Source: Alnus glutinosa
Lineage: Eukaryota > Streptophyta > Magnoliopsida > Fagales > Betulaceae
DNA: 64,000 nt
Direction of reading: 5' to 3'
NCBI RefSeq assembly: GCF_958979055.1
Contig: NC_084899.1
Coordinates: forward strand, 24,309,501-24,373,500
Within the stretch, counting starts at the first letter, position 1, and each line of letters begins with the position of its first letter. The notes below the pieces were generated by a model. That model saw only the letters and a list, made by a program, of their open reading frames with translations, was not told where the DNA came from and searched no databases. Below, piece by piece: positions 34,509 through 46,450 of this stretch. The translations under genes were made by a program, and so were the position numbers.

Positions 34509-35530
34509 TCTTTTCTTTTTTTTTTCTTTTTTTTTTTTTTTTTTTTTTTTTGAGGGAAAGTTGAACTTTCATTGATATAATCAACCATTACAACAAACAT
34601 TTCAGAATACAAACATTTCAGCACTCATCCACCCTAGGTGTACAAACAATTTGAGTCAGACTCAAATAAATACAGACAGTTGCAAACTAAAAAAATCCAA
34701 CCAACAGAATGGTGCCTCTGCGTTGACATATACCTTTACTTGAACAAGGAGTCGGTCACACAAACTGGGCAAAAGCCAATGATTGAATTAGTACACGCAC
34801 AATGCAAACTGTCAGAGAAACCCACAACTAAATTAAATTAAAACACAGGAGAGCTCAATGGGGAATCTGTCTTCCGGGAGAGCCACCGTCAGTGGCGGCG
34901 CGTGTAACACACGCGCCGGCGCCAGAGCATCCCCTCAACCCCCAAACACCGAAAACCTCCGGTCACCACTAGCCCCACCATACACGCCGAAAAATCACAC
35001 GGATTGAAGCCCCACGCGCGCCCAAATCAGAAAGAAAGCACTGGCGCGTGAAGCCCACGCTCCGACCACCGAGAAACCCCACGGCCGTGAAGAGCGGCAG
35101 AAGCACCGGAGACTGACAGCGAAAAAGGCTAGAAGGCGCGTGTTCACCAGAAGACGACGGAGAAACGTAGATCTAGCCACCAAAATCCGACCATGAGAAA
35201 CGCAAGCCACAGAAACTCCGCCGTCGAACACACTGAGATCAACCACGCCCCTCCGACATCCTCCACAGAGAACTCTCTTGCCACCACAAACTAAAACTAG
35301 ACAAAGCAAATAAACTCCACCGGATCAACACCGAGGAGACAAAACTTCCACACCCCTAAAGGGTGGGAGACTAAACAAACACTCAAAAAACCAAAGAAAC
35401 CAAAGGAGGAGGGAGGCGTGAAGCCCCCCTCCCCCACCACAAAACAGCCAAAGACGCCTCTCTCTCTCTAGAAAGTCGGGAGCTTCTCTCTCTTCAACTA
35501 GTCTGAAAATTTGGAAAAAAAAATCTCATC
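34509..35530 (-). mobile_element. Non-LTR retroelement insertion (about 1 kb), perfect 16-bp TSD
   Basis: GGGGCCATTCTTTCTT occurs exactly at 34493-34508 and 35531-35546. The insert has a pyrimidine-rich/poly-T left end (34509-34550, the poly-A tail of a minus-strand element) and a GC-rich right half with AGAGAGAAGCTCCC near its 5' end. It has no RT domain; the longest frame (35309-34995) is Cys/Arg-rich and not recognised. A related copy is at 44775-45725, and a weaker one at about 42940-43740. This looks like a non-autonomous or 5'/3'-joined LINE derivative. Confidence 0.8.
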
Positions 35531-36097
35531 GGGGCCATTCTTTCTTAGATTTTACACATAGCCACAAGCAAGTTCCCCCTTACTTTTATATGAGTTTTGA
35601 CTTGGGAGGGAGGTTGCATTTTAAGAGAGAGAGAGAGAGAGAGAGTAAGAATATTATTATATTAATATCAACAAATAGGAAAGGCTCATGAAAATCTGAT
35701 TCGTTGGTCACCCTTGATGATCCTGTAGATGTCATATCACATGGCATAAGCATTAAGCACTCGAAGAAGTAGTTTAGGTTTCACAGTTTCAACTATTATA
35801 AACTGCACAAGATCTCCGAGTTAATAGACCGACTCTATGATTATTTATATAAATATAATATAACATAAAGAAACTTCATGTTTTCAAGCTCCCTCGTGTA
35901 CCTCTCTGTTAACATAAATGTCTTCAAGTCAAACCCTGCAGCTTCTCATCTCCATGTATGCGTATGCACACAAAAGAAGTTAAGCACATGTGGATGTTCC
36001 TTGGAAATTTTTCAGCCCATGCATTCAATGGGTTCTCTATTTTATTCAAATAAATCTTTCTAGCCCCACTCTTTTCATCTTTTGTCACTTTCCTCAA

Positions 36098-36098
<1 letters not shown>

Positions 36099-36126
<28 letters not shown>
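36099..36126 (+). repeat. (CT)n microsatellite in the ATL leader
   Basis: A CT run lies 12 bases before the first ATG of the RING-H2 gene. CT-rich leaders are common in plant 5' UTRs, so the transcript probably includes or starts near it. Confidence 0.85.
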
Positions 36127-36129
<3 letters not shown>

Positions 36130-36137
36130 ATAAATTA

Positions 36138-37241
36138 ATGTATCTGATTCAAGATCTTAGTAAAACCATTAGTCAAACACGTATATCTTCCTTCTCCATT
36201 TCTGCTTCAAAGATCTCAAAGTTCTCATTCAAACTATTGGTTATGGCACCAAACCAGGCAAACACAATTCATCAACAAGCCCTGCCAACTTCAGAGTCTG
36301 CTTTTCCCATATTAACCATTGCTGTGCTGTGCATCATGGCCACGGCTTTCTTACTAGTCAGCTACTACATCTTTGTGACCAAGTGCTGCTCAAATTGGCA
36401 TCAAGACAATCTGCGGAGGTGGTTTTCTGTACTGCAAGCCCGTCGAAACGAAGATCCCTTTATAGCTTTCTCCCCCACAATGTGGAACCACGGGCTTGAT
36501 GAATCAGTAATTCGTGAGATCCCAACTTTTCAATTCAAAAGGGAAGGTGATCAGGCGAGAGGTGTCTGCTGTGTGGTTTGCTTGAATGAGTTTCAAGAAC
36601 AGGATATGCTTAGAGTTCTTCCCAAATGCAGCCATGCTTTCCACTTGGATTGCATTGACATATGGCTTCAGAGCAACGCAAATTGTCCTCTTTGCAGATC
36701 AAGCATTTCAGGGACGAGCCGGAATCGGATTGATCCAATCGTCGCACCAAGCTCTTCACCACAAGACTCTCAGCTCTTGTCTAGAAGCCTCATGGGTAGT
36801 GATGAAGACTTTGTGGTAATTGAACTGGGTGGAGAAGATGAAATCACGTTACCACAAAGGCAACAAGAAAGAAATTATTCAGTACCAGAAGTTCCAGTAC
36901 TGCTGCCTAGAAGTCATTCACCAAGAAAGTTGGAAAAGAAGCCTGGGAACTTAAAAGCAAGAAAGTTCCACCATGTTTCTATCATGGGTGATGAGTGCAT
37001 TGATGTAAGAAAGAAAGATGATCAGTTTTGTATCCAGCCTATCAGGAGATCTTTCTCAATGGATTCTGCAGCTGATCGACAGCTTTACTTAACCGTTCAA
37101 GCGATCATTCAACAAAATAGGCATCAGGGCGAGGTTAGTACAAGTGAAGATTGTGATAGCAGAGGTCGAAGATCGTTCTTTCCGTTTAGACATTGCAGAG
37201 GATCCAGAAATGCAGTTCTTCCCACTGAGTGTGAATTGTAA
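36138..37241 (+). CDS. ATL-family RING-H2 E3 ubiquitin ligase, up to 367 aa
   Basis: This is an intronless gene with the three ATL hallmarks. There is a hydrophobic N-terminal segment (about residues 56-80, FPILTIAVLCIMATAFLLVS), a GLD motif (119-121) and a RING-H2 finger: Cys145-x2-Cys148, Cys164-x-His166-x2-His169-x2-Cys172, Cys183-x2-Cys186, all eight ligands present. ATL proteins are membrane-anchored E3 ligases, often in defence and stress responses. The long Ser/Arg-rich tail is typical of the ATL1/ATL13/ATL16 size class. The first ATG (36138) follows the CT-rich leader. The in-frame ATG at 36243 (residue 36) is an alternative that starts closer to the family pattern. The family call is firm; the individual orthologue and targets are unknown. 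Confidence 0.92.
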   Translation: MYLIQDLSKTISQTRISSFSISASKISKFSFKLLVMAPNQANTIHQQALPTSESAFPILTIAVLCIMATAFLLVSYYIFVTKCCSNWHQDNLRRWFSVLQARRNEDPFIAFSPTMWNHGLDESVIREIPTFQFKREGDQARGVCCVVCLNEFQEQDMLRVLPKCSHAFHLDCIDIWLQSNANCPLCRSSISGTSRNRIDPIVAPSSSPQDSQLLSRSLMGSDEDFVVIELGGEDEITLPQRQQERNYSVPEVPVLLPRSHSPRKLEKKPGNLKARKFHHVSIMGDECIDVRKKDDQFCIQPIRRSFSMDSAADRQLYLTVQAIIQQNRHQGEVSTSEDCDSRGRRSFFPFRHCRGSRNAVLPTECEL

Positions 37242-38021
37242 TGTGAGAGACTGAGAGCATCAATTTTTTTTTTTTTTTTTTGGTCTTTTTTGAGTTTCAT
37301 TTTTTGCTTTGGAGTGGAGATGCTGCAATTTTTTAACAGGTTATTGAATAGTTACATAAGGATAACAGATGGGTGTAGAGAGATTCATACAAAACTAGAA
37401 AAATTAGTCAGATCAGGATGGCTGAAATGTAGGCATGAGCTAAAGAATGATTGCTTTAGCCACTAAAAGTTGATAAGATTGTCTTTGTTTCTTGATCCTT
37501 CATGAGTGATAATGATTCTCCTTTCATCGATCAAGAGTTTCCCACACACGGGGGGAGAGAGAGAGAGAGATAGAGAGGTGGTGGTGTAGAGAAAAATTGA
37601 AGCCAGAGATGAGGGACCCATAGAAAATGAATGACTATAAGCATAAGCATGAGAAAGCTCTCATTGGAAATGATCGATCTCCAACATCTTTTATCCTGGA
37701 AGCAATGATATAAATGTTGGTGAAGTGCAAAAAGGTATGTTTTTTTTATTAGTCTGCAAGAAATTTTCATTGCTTTCATTCCGAAGCAATACGAGTACAG
37801 AGATTTTCAGTAATTTTTTGTTAGTAAATGTGAGAGAATACTCATAAAACCCACCTGTTCAAGTAAGTTTCGAACAACTCACTCACCTACCGAGACAAGT
37901 GTGGCACATAAAAACTCTCTCACATTTTCTGCCTGAATTAATTGCTAGCAATCCTAACAGTAAAATTCTTGGGAATTCGGATGGTGAGAGGGGGTGGGGG
38001 GATGCTAGCAATCTCAATTTT
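37242..38021. other. 3' flank of the ATL gene and spacer
   Basis: This holds a probable 3' UTR (37242 to about 37500) and spacer with a short GA run (37555-37577). No other gene was recognised. Confidence 0.5.
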
Positions 38022-38291
38022 AGGTCTGTTTGGTTTAAGGGTTTTAAAATCCAGTTCATAAAAATAAAAAATTTTAAAAAGCAATTAATTGTTTACTAAA
38101 ATCGCGGTTCAGCCTTTAAAATTGTGTATTTCAAAAATTCACCCCATATTTATAATTTGAAAACGTGAAAAAATCCACATTTTCAAACGCCATTTTTTTT
38201 TTTAAACATTTCCAAGCGTGATACTTTTTGCAATGCAATTTTGTTTAAAAACTTACTTTTAACCTAGGAAATTTTCAGGCCAAACGGACTA
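38022..38291. mobile_element. MITE with CTGTTTGG/CCAAACGGAC ends
   Basis: GTCTGTTTGGTTTAAGGG at 38025 is answered by the inverted CAGGCCAAACGGAC near 38278-38291. A diverged copy of its right part is in unit 2 (44625-44760 and 53880-53935), where two retroelements have broken it. It therefore predates both insertions. Confidence 0.5.
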
Positions 38292-38609
38292 TATGCAATA
38301 GAATGGGATTTCTTCTACAAATCCCTGCATTTAACGTTGGCGCATCATGCGCAGCCCGCAAGTGTTGCTTGGTCTTCTTTAGCTCTCTGGAGACACTTTT
38401 TGCAAAACTTGTCATCAAAGAAGGCTATGCCCATCTGAGCTTGAGGTTTTAATATTGACTATCACTCTTCAGCAAAATGACATTCAAAGTTGGACGTTAT
38501 GGTAATAGCTAATCTCGAGAAAAATCACTAATTGACCAGTTTAGTGTTTTAATTCTATTTTGTTGTTGTTCTTTCTTCTTCTTTTTTCTTTTTTTGAAGA
38601 AGAAAATAA

Positions 38610-38872
38610 GTTCATATCAAGATCCTCTAGAATTCTTACGGTATTCTACTGAGTAGATATTTTCAAATTATGGTATAGACTTTGTCCTGTCAGCATTTAT
38701 CATTTCATTCATTATTTATCATCATCAAATTTACTCAATAGAATACCTTAAGAATTCTAGAGAATTTTATCCGGCGATAAATGATGATAAATAATGAAGT
38801 GATAAATGTCAGATATATATGACAAAGTTTCCATCAAAATATTCTATAAATTCTAGAGGATCTTGATCTGTT
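38610..38872. mobile_element. Foldback MITE
   Basis: ATCAAGATCCTCTAGAATTC near 38616 is inverted at the other end (AATTCTAGAGGATCTTGATC, to about 38872). A second, inner inverted pair (CATTTATCATTTCATTCATT versus AATGAAGTGATAAATG) gives a nested hairpin. A partly deleted copy is in unit 2 (54265-54475). Confidence 0.6.
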
Positions 38873-39299
38873 AGTGGATCAATTAAAATCTCCTTCCTTG
38901 TTTTCTACGGATCAGAATAAAGTGGATGTAACATAAACATTTAGGAGTGGACAACATCATGACCAATGTCTAGAAACTGGATCTTGTAGATATATATGAT
39001 CATTATAATAAAATGCCAAGAAATATACAAAATTTTACTATCATAAGGGTAAACGGTTTCCTACCCCTCAAAAATGATCATAGGCAATCCCTGGCTCACA
39101 TGCATAATTAAAACTAGATTGTGGCTTGCTTGACATACAATCCATTACTCCCATAGAGGACAAAAAAACAGTGGGAATATCAGTTTGATGTGAGACACCT
39201 AAACGTTAGAGCATGTAGCAGTGTTATAGACTATGAAGTAGATCTGCTGGATTGATATTGACCAACAAAATATCAGGTTGTGAGCTCCTAGAAGAGTCA

Positions 39300-42142
39300 T
39301 TAGTATGAGTCATAGGGCATTCGCAAGGGGAATACATTTACCGGAAACTTGTCTAACAGCGGTTCACTGCAGGTTTTTTTCTTAAGCTGTTCGAGACGTC
39401 GGTGGGCTTGTCTGAGATCATCCTCTGCACTTGGGCCATAGCTTTCCATGCCATCAATGACTTGCTGCAGGAATTCTATTGCCAGACCATAGCTGCACAA
39501 ACCAAGAGAGACATCTTAACAAACATAACATCATCCCCAATAGATTAAGACAAGCCAAATTGAACTTACAACTTGTTTTGTGTCTCACTTAATTGCTGCC
39601 ATGATGAATATATACATGCAGACATGGCGTGCTACTCACATCTATGCATGTGTGTATCTTAACACTAAGTGCTCAATGAGAAAGCCATGGGAATAATTAA
39701 AGATAGGGTGCTAAAATAGAGTATTTCAAGAGTCCAATAAACAATATTATATTTAATACGATTTGCAATAGAAATAGACGAAATCAATAGGTATAGAAAA
39801 ATACGCCAATTTAAGCAAACAGTAAAATCCAGAACTCTTGACAAAATCTGTTTCCTTGAATCTGAGACAGAGAGTTACATTTTTTTCCAGATATTTTTAG
39901 CTTTAAAGTCCAAGATTATCAGTCCTGAGGGTGGTTTAGATTTCTTAGAAAGACATGCACAATATGCTAAAAGATATTGCAGGATAGGGTAGGTGTAACT
40001 ACAAGCCCAAGTTTCATGGCGGTCGTGATAAGACTTTTGAAGACAAACAAGGTGAGAAGTGAGAAAGATACATAGGAATGGTTAGTGTTCACATTTTGAA
40101 AGAGAGAACATTAAGCAGATCCAAGTTGATGCAGACAAAAGGTTCCAACGCACAGAGGTTGAGACTTTACAAGAATGCTTACTTTTAGGTTTTAACAGAA
40201 TCATATTTCCTATGTGATGAAAAATTAATAATAAGTATTCCCCATGAGTGCTCATTACTTATCCCTACACCTAAAATAATCTGTTTGATAAATCCCTCAA
40301 GGAAAGGAAGCCACTAAATTACACAGCATCGCAGAAGTAACCATATTAATGAACAGATTAAGAAATACAATTCAATTCCAATTACCAATAACTTAATTAA
40401 ATACCATCTAGGAAAACAGACCAGAGACCAGGAAAGCAATCATACCTTCCCACGAAAGCATAAGCTGTTGAAAGGTTCTGACATGCCGTAATTGAATCTA
40501 CATGATGAGAGCCAAGAGATTCACCCATGATGTCCTTTGCAACAGCTAACGTCTGAGCAGCTGAGGGGCAAGAGATACATCCATGGCGGCTCTCTAGCAC
40601 CAAATATGCTACGCCCAAATTGTTATAGATATACCCAACCATAAGATGCTTGGGACCATAGCACTTTTTCAAAATTGACGCTGCCAACTCTAAGTGAGGA
40701 ATAGCCTCTGCCATCTTATCTGTCCAAAAAAGCAACAACCCTATTATTGCATTGACTTTTCCTTTGGTGGGCTGTTCTTGCGGGAGCTTTTGAAGAAAAG
40801 CTACTGGTCTCTTTAACAATGAAATCGCAGTTTCAAACTCTTCCATCTTTTCGTATTGAATTGAGATCTTTGAGTATGCCTCAGCAACTTCCACCGGAGA
40901 GGCCGTCTCTTTCTTGTCAAGGATTCCACAAGCAATCTCCAAACACCTTTTTGAGTCTGCAAATTTTTCTTGATTAGACAACGCTTTCCCCATCGAGATA
41001 AACACCGATGCCCGAGTCATACTATCCTCATCTGTCATCTCAACAACACCCCTCAAAGTATTAATAGCAGTTTCATAATTCCCAAGTCCAATCTGCACAT
41101 TAGCAGCTAAAATCTCCAAATGGATCAAATCAGAACTTTGAACCCAATTATTCATAATCTTCCGCGACAACTCATTCTGCTCCAACGCCTTTTCATGCTC
41201 CTCTAACCCAGTACAGATAACCCCAAGAAGCCTCCTAGCATACGCAACATCCACCGAATTCTGGTCCAAGTGTTTCTTATGTATCTCCAATGCCTTCAAA
41301 CAGTATGGCAAGGCCTCCTTAAATTCTAAGTATGAAACATATAATTGAGCCAAATCCCGGTTTGCTAAACCCACTTCCCTGCTATCTTTTCCCAACACTT
41401 CCTCCTTAAACTCCACACACTTCCTAAGATGCTCTAGAGCCTCCCCTGTCCTCCCAATCGCCACCTTCACTTCGGCCAGCACAGATTGCAGTGGGAAAAT
41501 CATCCGCCTAAAATCCTCATCACAAAAATCATTTGGTTCAAACCTATCCAAGATCCTATAAGCCCTATTAAGGTACCCCAAACTACCAGCAAACCTTTTC
41601 AATCTACAATTAGCAGAACCCATTATAAGATAAACGTGGGCAATTACTGAAGAAGACAGTTGATCATCTTTTTCAAAAACTTTCAAAGCTCTCTTTGCAA
41701 AAGATAGAATTTTTTCAGGATCTTCGTCTTCCTCGGCTAGTTGGGCGCCCACTCTCCAGGAATAAAACCCTAGCTCTTTCTCATCAAAATCTGACTCCAT
41801 GTCTTTAAAAGCCTTGAGCATTTCCTCCGAGGTCATTGCAGAATCAAAAGCCTTTTCAAGCTCAGATTTTTTCTGGATTTTTCCCTGCCCAGAGGACAAC
41901 TGGTCTGGTTTCTCAACAAGGGTGTCCATATTTCGAACTGGGTTTGTCCTAAATTGGTTGGACTTGAGCAATAAGCCATGAGTTTTGGCGCAGGGCTTGA
42001 GATGAGTGGGTGAGATGAGTGGTGAGGAAGAAAAAGAAGGAGAAGAAGGACTGGATACGTAATTTCTACAAAGAAGAGGGGCAAAGGAATTGAGTTTGTA
42101 ACGAGAGAGGTGGGAAAGAAGTGAGATTGAAGCTTTTCTCAT
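39300..42142 (-). CDS. Kinesin light chain-like TPR protein, copy 1, 629 aa
   Basis: Two exons: 42142-40446 and 39492-39300, joined at GAAG|GTATGA and TGCAG|CTATGG. The phase is consistent and gives 629 residues. The N-terminus (about 1-70) is rich in Ser, Leu and Arg with almost no acidic residues, as in a mitochondrial or plastid transit peptide. The rest is an array of helical TPRs (about 130-600), clearest around EALEHLRKCVEFKEEVLGKD and KEALPYCLKALEIHKKHL, as in kinesin-light-chain-like plant proteins; these bind partner proteins and have no catalytic site. Compared with copy 2 it has six extra residues in the last full TPR (after YLVLE) and a different C-terminal tail. It appears intact, but departs more from the repeat consensus. 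Specific function is unknown. Confidence 0.85.
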
Positions 42143-42270
42143 GTTGGAATTTTAGAGAGGTTTTACTGAAAGCGGGTTTCCTTAAACCTCTGAAAAGCCC
42201 TTGTAATTGCGTTTTCTCTTTTTGGGGCTGAACGAAGAAGAAGCGGACTCGGAAGTGCTCCCTCATAAGT

Positions 42271-42940
42271 CATAACGCCATAATTTCAAAAAAAACAAAT
42301 ATGATTCTGTTTAATTTTTTTTTTAAAAAAAAAAATCATATTTTAATTAATTTTTTTCAGAAATAAATAATATTTAATTTAATTTGTTTTAAAACAAATC
42401 ATATTTTATTTATTTATTTTTTAAAAAAAATCATATTTTATTTGATTTTTTCTAATTTTATCTCATAAAATCAAACCTTAAAATTTGTCTGCACCAAATA
42501 AGAATTAAATTCTGATTTCAAAAATCGAACATCCAAACAGACTATAATGATTCTATCATTAAAGTTGCAAACTCAATTTTTTTAAAAAAATAAAAATAAA
42601 GACAAAAATAGAAAATATCAACAAATAAAAAAGTTAATTTTTTTCCTCTTTTATTTATTTATTTTTTTAAAATTTTTTTATCAAGGTTATTTTTATCATT
42701 TTGATTGCAGGAGTGGACATTACAATCCCAATGACAAATTGAGGGACATTGCAAAAATTGTAAGATTTAAAAGACATTGTAAATTTATTGATAATTAGAG
42801 AGGGTACGTAAATGAATTTTTCCCTTTCATAGATTTTAATGTTGTGTTTGGATGATGCAAACAAGTTCAAATGCTCATAGAGGGTCTCCATTTTAAGTGA
42901 AAATGGAGATTGGAGAAGATCTGTGGTTAAATTTTTGTTT
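42271..42940. other. AT-rich spacer 5' of TPR gene 1, partly repeated at 56 kb
   Basis: Low-complexity T- and A-rich DNA containing several short inverted repeats of the AAATCATATTTTATTT type. From about 42680 (GGACATTACAATCCCAATGA, then AAAAATTGTAAGATTT) it is similar to 56065-56200. Confidence 0.5.
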
Positions 42941-43740
42941 TGTTTTTTTTTGAGATAATAAATCTAATTTCATTTATAAAACCAATAGAGCAAAAACGCT
43001 GTACAGAAAACAGAGTCCTAGATTCTGAGGATACAGTTTTCCGAAAACATGCTGAGAAACAAAACTAGCTATACACCTAAATTTCTTCGTAACATTCTCC
43101 ATATTGGAAGTTTACAATAACTGTTCATGTATGACCACATTTTCTACAATTATGCCCGATTTTCCCGAGGCAGTTAAAACAGTTTCCTTTGCCACATAAT
43201 TGATACTGCCTTCTCTACCTACCGTCACGGGCTTGACCAACCGACCATCGTTGCTCCATGCTGCCATAGTAGGAATACCCCCTAGACAAACTCTAGGATT
43301 ACACCACAATGTAACCAAATCAATTTCACCCAAGACCGTGAAAGCATTCATCTCAGATTGGTTTCCATTCTTGGATCAGGGTGGACTTTATGGCAATCTT
43401 ACCCACAATACGAATTGCAAACGTAAAAATAAACTCCAAAGGAGAAAAACCACAACAAAGACAAAAAAAAAAAAAAAATCTACTTCTTAATCCCAGGATG
43501 AGAAAAAACCACAACAAAGATAAAAATTTACTTCTCAACTTTAGAATAGGACGAGAAAAAACTACATTCTCCTCTAAGGTGACGACATCGCCCTAAAAGA
43601 GAAAAACCCCATACTGAAATCTAAAAGCAAGTACCAAAAACACCATGGGAGAAGGAGGGAAGTACCTCCTCAAACTCGAGGCATTTTTTCTTTCTTTCTT
43701 TCTTTGTGGCAGTTTTCCTGCGTTTGAAAAAAAAAAATCA
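42940..43740 (-). mobile_element. Non-LTR retroelement remnant
   Basis: A poly-T left end (42941-42950), followed by GAGATAATAAATCTAATTTC and a GC-richer body, resembles the copies at 34509 and 44775 (shared phrases around CACCATGGGAGAAGGAGGGA). It interrupts the block shared with 56 kb. The longest minus-strand frame (43351-43112, 79 aa) is not recognised. The boundaries and TSD are unclear. Confidence 0.5.
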
Positions 43741-43759
43741 TTGTAAATAATTTTTTTTT

Positions 43760-44600
43760 TTTTATTAAATGGTGGTGCCACGCCATTTAAATATAATGTC
43801 ATTTTATTTAAAATTTCAAATAATGCAGCAACATATACGCTATTAAATTTGTGAAATATAATTTGTATTATGAGAAGAGACCTATTATTTCTCTACCTCT
43901 CATTCATCTTCTATATATTTTTTTTAAAATGCACCATTAGATCTATAAGTCCTACATATGATCCTACAAATTTAATTATAAATTTTTAAAAAAAAATGAG
44001 TGGGAGATGAAAAAAATAGTATTTCTCTTATGAATTTTTTCCAATAAAATGGAGAGAGCATATTTGTGATAGATCTTTGCATTTTCCATAACAATTTTTA
44101 TTTTTTATTTTTTTTTAGGAAAAGCTTTTTTGCATTTTGGTATCCATCTCGCGTATATTCCCATTGAGTTGTCATGCTCCATCCACCCTTAATTAAAAAT
44201 AAATAAATAAATAAACCAAAAAAAAGTGGCCCTTTTCTTATTAGCCCCCCTTAATTATTATTTTTGAAATGCTTATTTTTATTTTTAATATTTTTAAGGG
44301 TATTTGAAGAAAAACACTAGTGTATAATTTGACGTGTTGCAAGTGAATTCTCTGTTTACCCATCAAGATTCCCTTTGTGATCACATGCAAATCATGTTAT
44401 TACTCTTTCAAATACATGGCATTACCGTCTCGAATCGGCAAGTATGGAGGCTCCAATGTCACTTTTTTAAAAAAAATGAAATTGTAGTGATAACTTAGAG
44501 AACTAAAGTATATTTTTCCGATATTTTCACAAACAGTAATGCTAGGTTTCATAACAGTAAAACTTTACTTTTACAATCCTGCTGTAGAGACTCTTTTTAT
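43760..44600. other. Spacer, partly repeated at 56.2-56.4 kb
   Basis: ACGCCATTTAAATATAATGT through GATAGATCTTTGCATTTT (43780-44090) matches 56245-56410 with an internal insertion. I see no gene in it. The remainder to 44600 shows nothing specific. Confidence 0.5.
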
Positions 44601-44774
44601 TATAAAATTCTCAGCAGTAAATGAAAAGTAAAATTTTAAAAACACAATTAAATGTTTTGTGAAATAGCGATTCAACTTTTAAAATTGTATTTTTTAAAAG
44701 ATACACCCATATCCTGCAATTTGAGCATGTGAATTTTTTCATTTTTTCAAATCGTCAATTTTATTTATTTATTT

Positions 44775-45725
44775 TTTTTTTGAACTAATAGCACGTGCTA
44801 TTACTGAATCTAAAAGCTCAAAGACTTCAATATTGAGAAATGAGGGACAGACTTCCCATACTCTTAAGCCAGAAGGATATGACTTAAAAAATAGTTGCCT
44901 AAGCAGAATCCCAAATTTTACTATAATTACAATTAAGTCCCCCTTACAAAGAAAATTCTAATAAAATTTGAGCCATACATAAGCAAACTGTACAAAGAAA
45001 CTAAGGAATAGACAAACACATATAATAGAAAAATCAACCCAAGTCGGCAGTAGAGCACTGTCATCGCCGGATTCCGACGCGTGTACGGCATGCGCCTCCT
45101 CCGAAGCTACTAAACAATAGATCGACCTCCCTGTATTCGAGCACCACCTTTGCACGACAAAAAGAGGCGAAGCGATACCGTCACGCGTTGCTCGAAGTGA
45201 AGACTTCCTTGGCACGTGACAGCCACGCGCCGGTCACCGGAAAACCACACGGCCGATGCATTCAACGGCAAAACTAGAAAACACCGGTGGACCCATCTGA
45301 GTAGCGCGTGTCTCTTAGAAGCCAAAGGATGAGTGTAGATCTAACATCAAAATTTGCTAAGACCAACTGGAGTCCGGCTAGAACTCTCCACCGACGACAC
45401 GAACGATAACGGAATCACCCCACCGAACGCCTCAAGATGAACCTCCTGTTAGAGAAAACGAGAAGAAGAAAAACAACAAAAACCAACACAAACTCCGGTG
45501 TCCAGAAAGGACTCGGAGAATCAAAATCTCCACAGCCCTAATGACTGGGAGAAAACTACCTCCATTGGTACACACCATGGAGGAACAAAAAACTCTGTAG
45601 CTAGGAGGAGCCACCATCGGGGAAGGGAGGCGTAGAACCTCCCTTCCTGGCGAACAACAAACCAGAAAAACGAAACTTCTCTCTCTAGGAAAAAAAGAGC
45701 TTCTCTCTCTAAAATGAGAAAGCCA
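44775..45725 (-). mobile_element. Non-LTR retroelement, related to the copy at 34509
   Basis: A poly-T run, then GAACTAATAGCACGTGC, a GC-rich body with GACGCGTGTACGGCATGCGC, and an end GAGCTTCTCTCTCT matching the 5' end of the 34509 copy. The flanking sequences CAATTTTATTT (44756) and CAATTTTTTTC (45724) may be an imperfect TSD. Unit 1 of the tandem duplication lacks it, so it inserted after the duplication. It has no RT coding. Confidence 0.65.
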
Positions 45726-46441
45726 ATTTTTTTCAAATGCACTCTTGAACGGGATACTTTTTGTAGCGCCCCAGATTTTTAAGATATAAATTATAATGGT
45801 TTAAATTATTTTTAAAACATTTTTAATAAGGCAAAAGAATAACTATGATTATTTATGAAAATAAATGTGTATTTTTGTTTTTAGAAACGTTTATAGTTAC
45901 AATTTGATAAAAATTCAAAATATACCTTAAACTTTGGAATAACGAAAACAGGGTCAAACGAACTCCGTTTTGGTCGATTCAAAATTCTGAACGCTCGTCT
46001 TGAAGTGCTCTAGCTACCCTCCAAATTTCATAATTTTTGGACTTTATTTGGTACCCGAAAACATCCGTGAAAAATTACACCTCTGAATTGGACGAAAATT
46101 CAGATATATAGATTTTGTAGGCCCATTTCTTTTTCTATAAAAACTCAGCCAAGCCCATGTTAGGCCAGCCCATCTCATCCCAGCCTCCTTACACGTTAAT
46201 ACTGCCCTTACTGCCCAAGTTTAATTAAGAAAGAGAATCAATGATGGCACTCAATAGCTAAGGTTCCACTAAAATGGCACTTTACACTAAACTAATGTTA
46301 ATGGACTAATTATGCTGCAGACATGGAGTAGGTGAGCATTCCATTAGAACCTTCTCCCACCCACATCAACTTGCTGCCCTAGCATGACTCCTAGCCATTA
46401 GATCCATTCCAGCTTCAAGCAATCTCCACCGTCCTATGCAT

Positions 46442-46450
46442 CTATAAGAA
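46442..46450 (+). promoter_or_regulatory. TATA box of the LTR (U3/R boundary marker)
   Basis: CTATAAGAA, with transcription expected to start about 30 bases downstream (46470-46480). The same box is present in the 3' U3 (about 53059-53067) and, inverted, in the terminal arm (about 53191-53199). Confidence 0.6.

Larger units (their letters stand above)
38022..42270 (-). repeat. Tandem segmental duplication, unit 1 (TPR gene 1 plus 3' spacer)
   Basis: This block is collinear with 44600-59845. Matching pieces are the spacer 38240-38570 with 53940-54210, the foldback region 38600-38830 with 54250-54480, exon 2 and its flank 39211-39530 with 56878-57215, the intron, exon 1, and the 5' flank up to the CGGACTCGG phrase near 42246 and 59823. 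The extra length of unit 2 is mostly later insertions. Confidence 0.85.

Noticed and set aside
34995-35309. A Cys/Arg-rich secreted protein
   Set aside because: It lies wholly inside a non-LTR element with a TSD. Its composition reflects GC-rich non-coding sequence.
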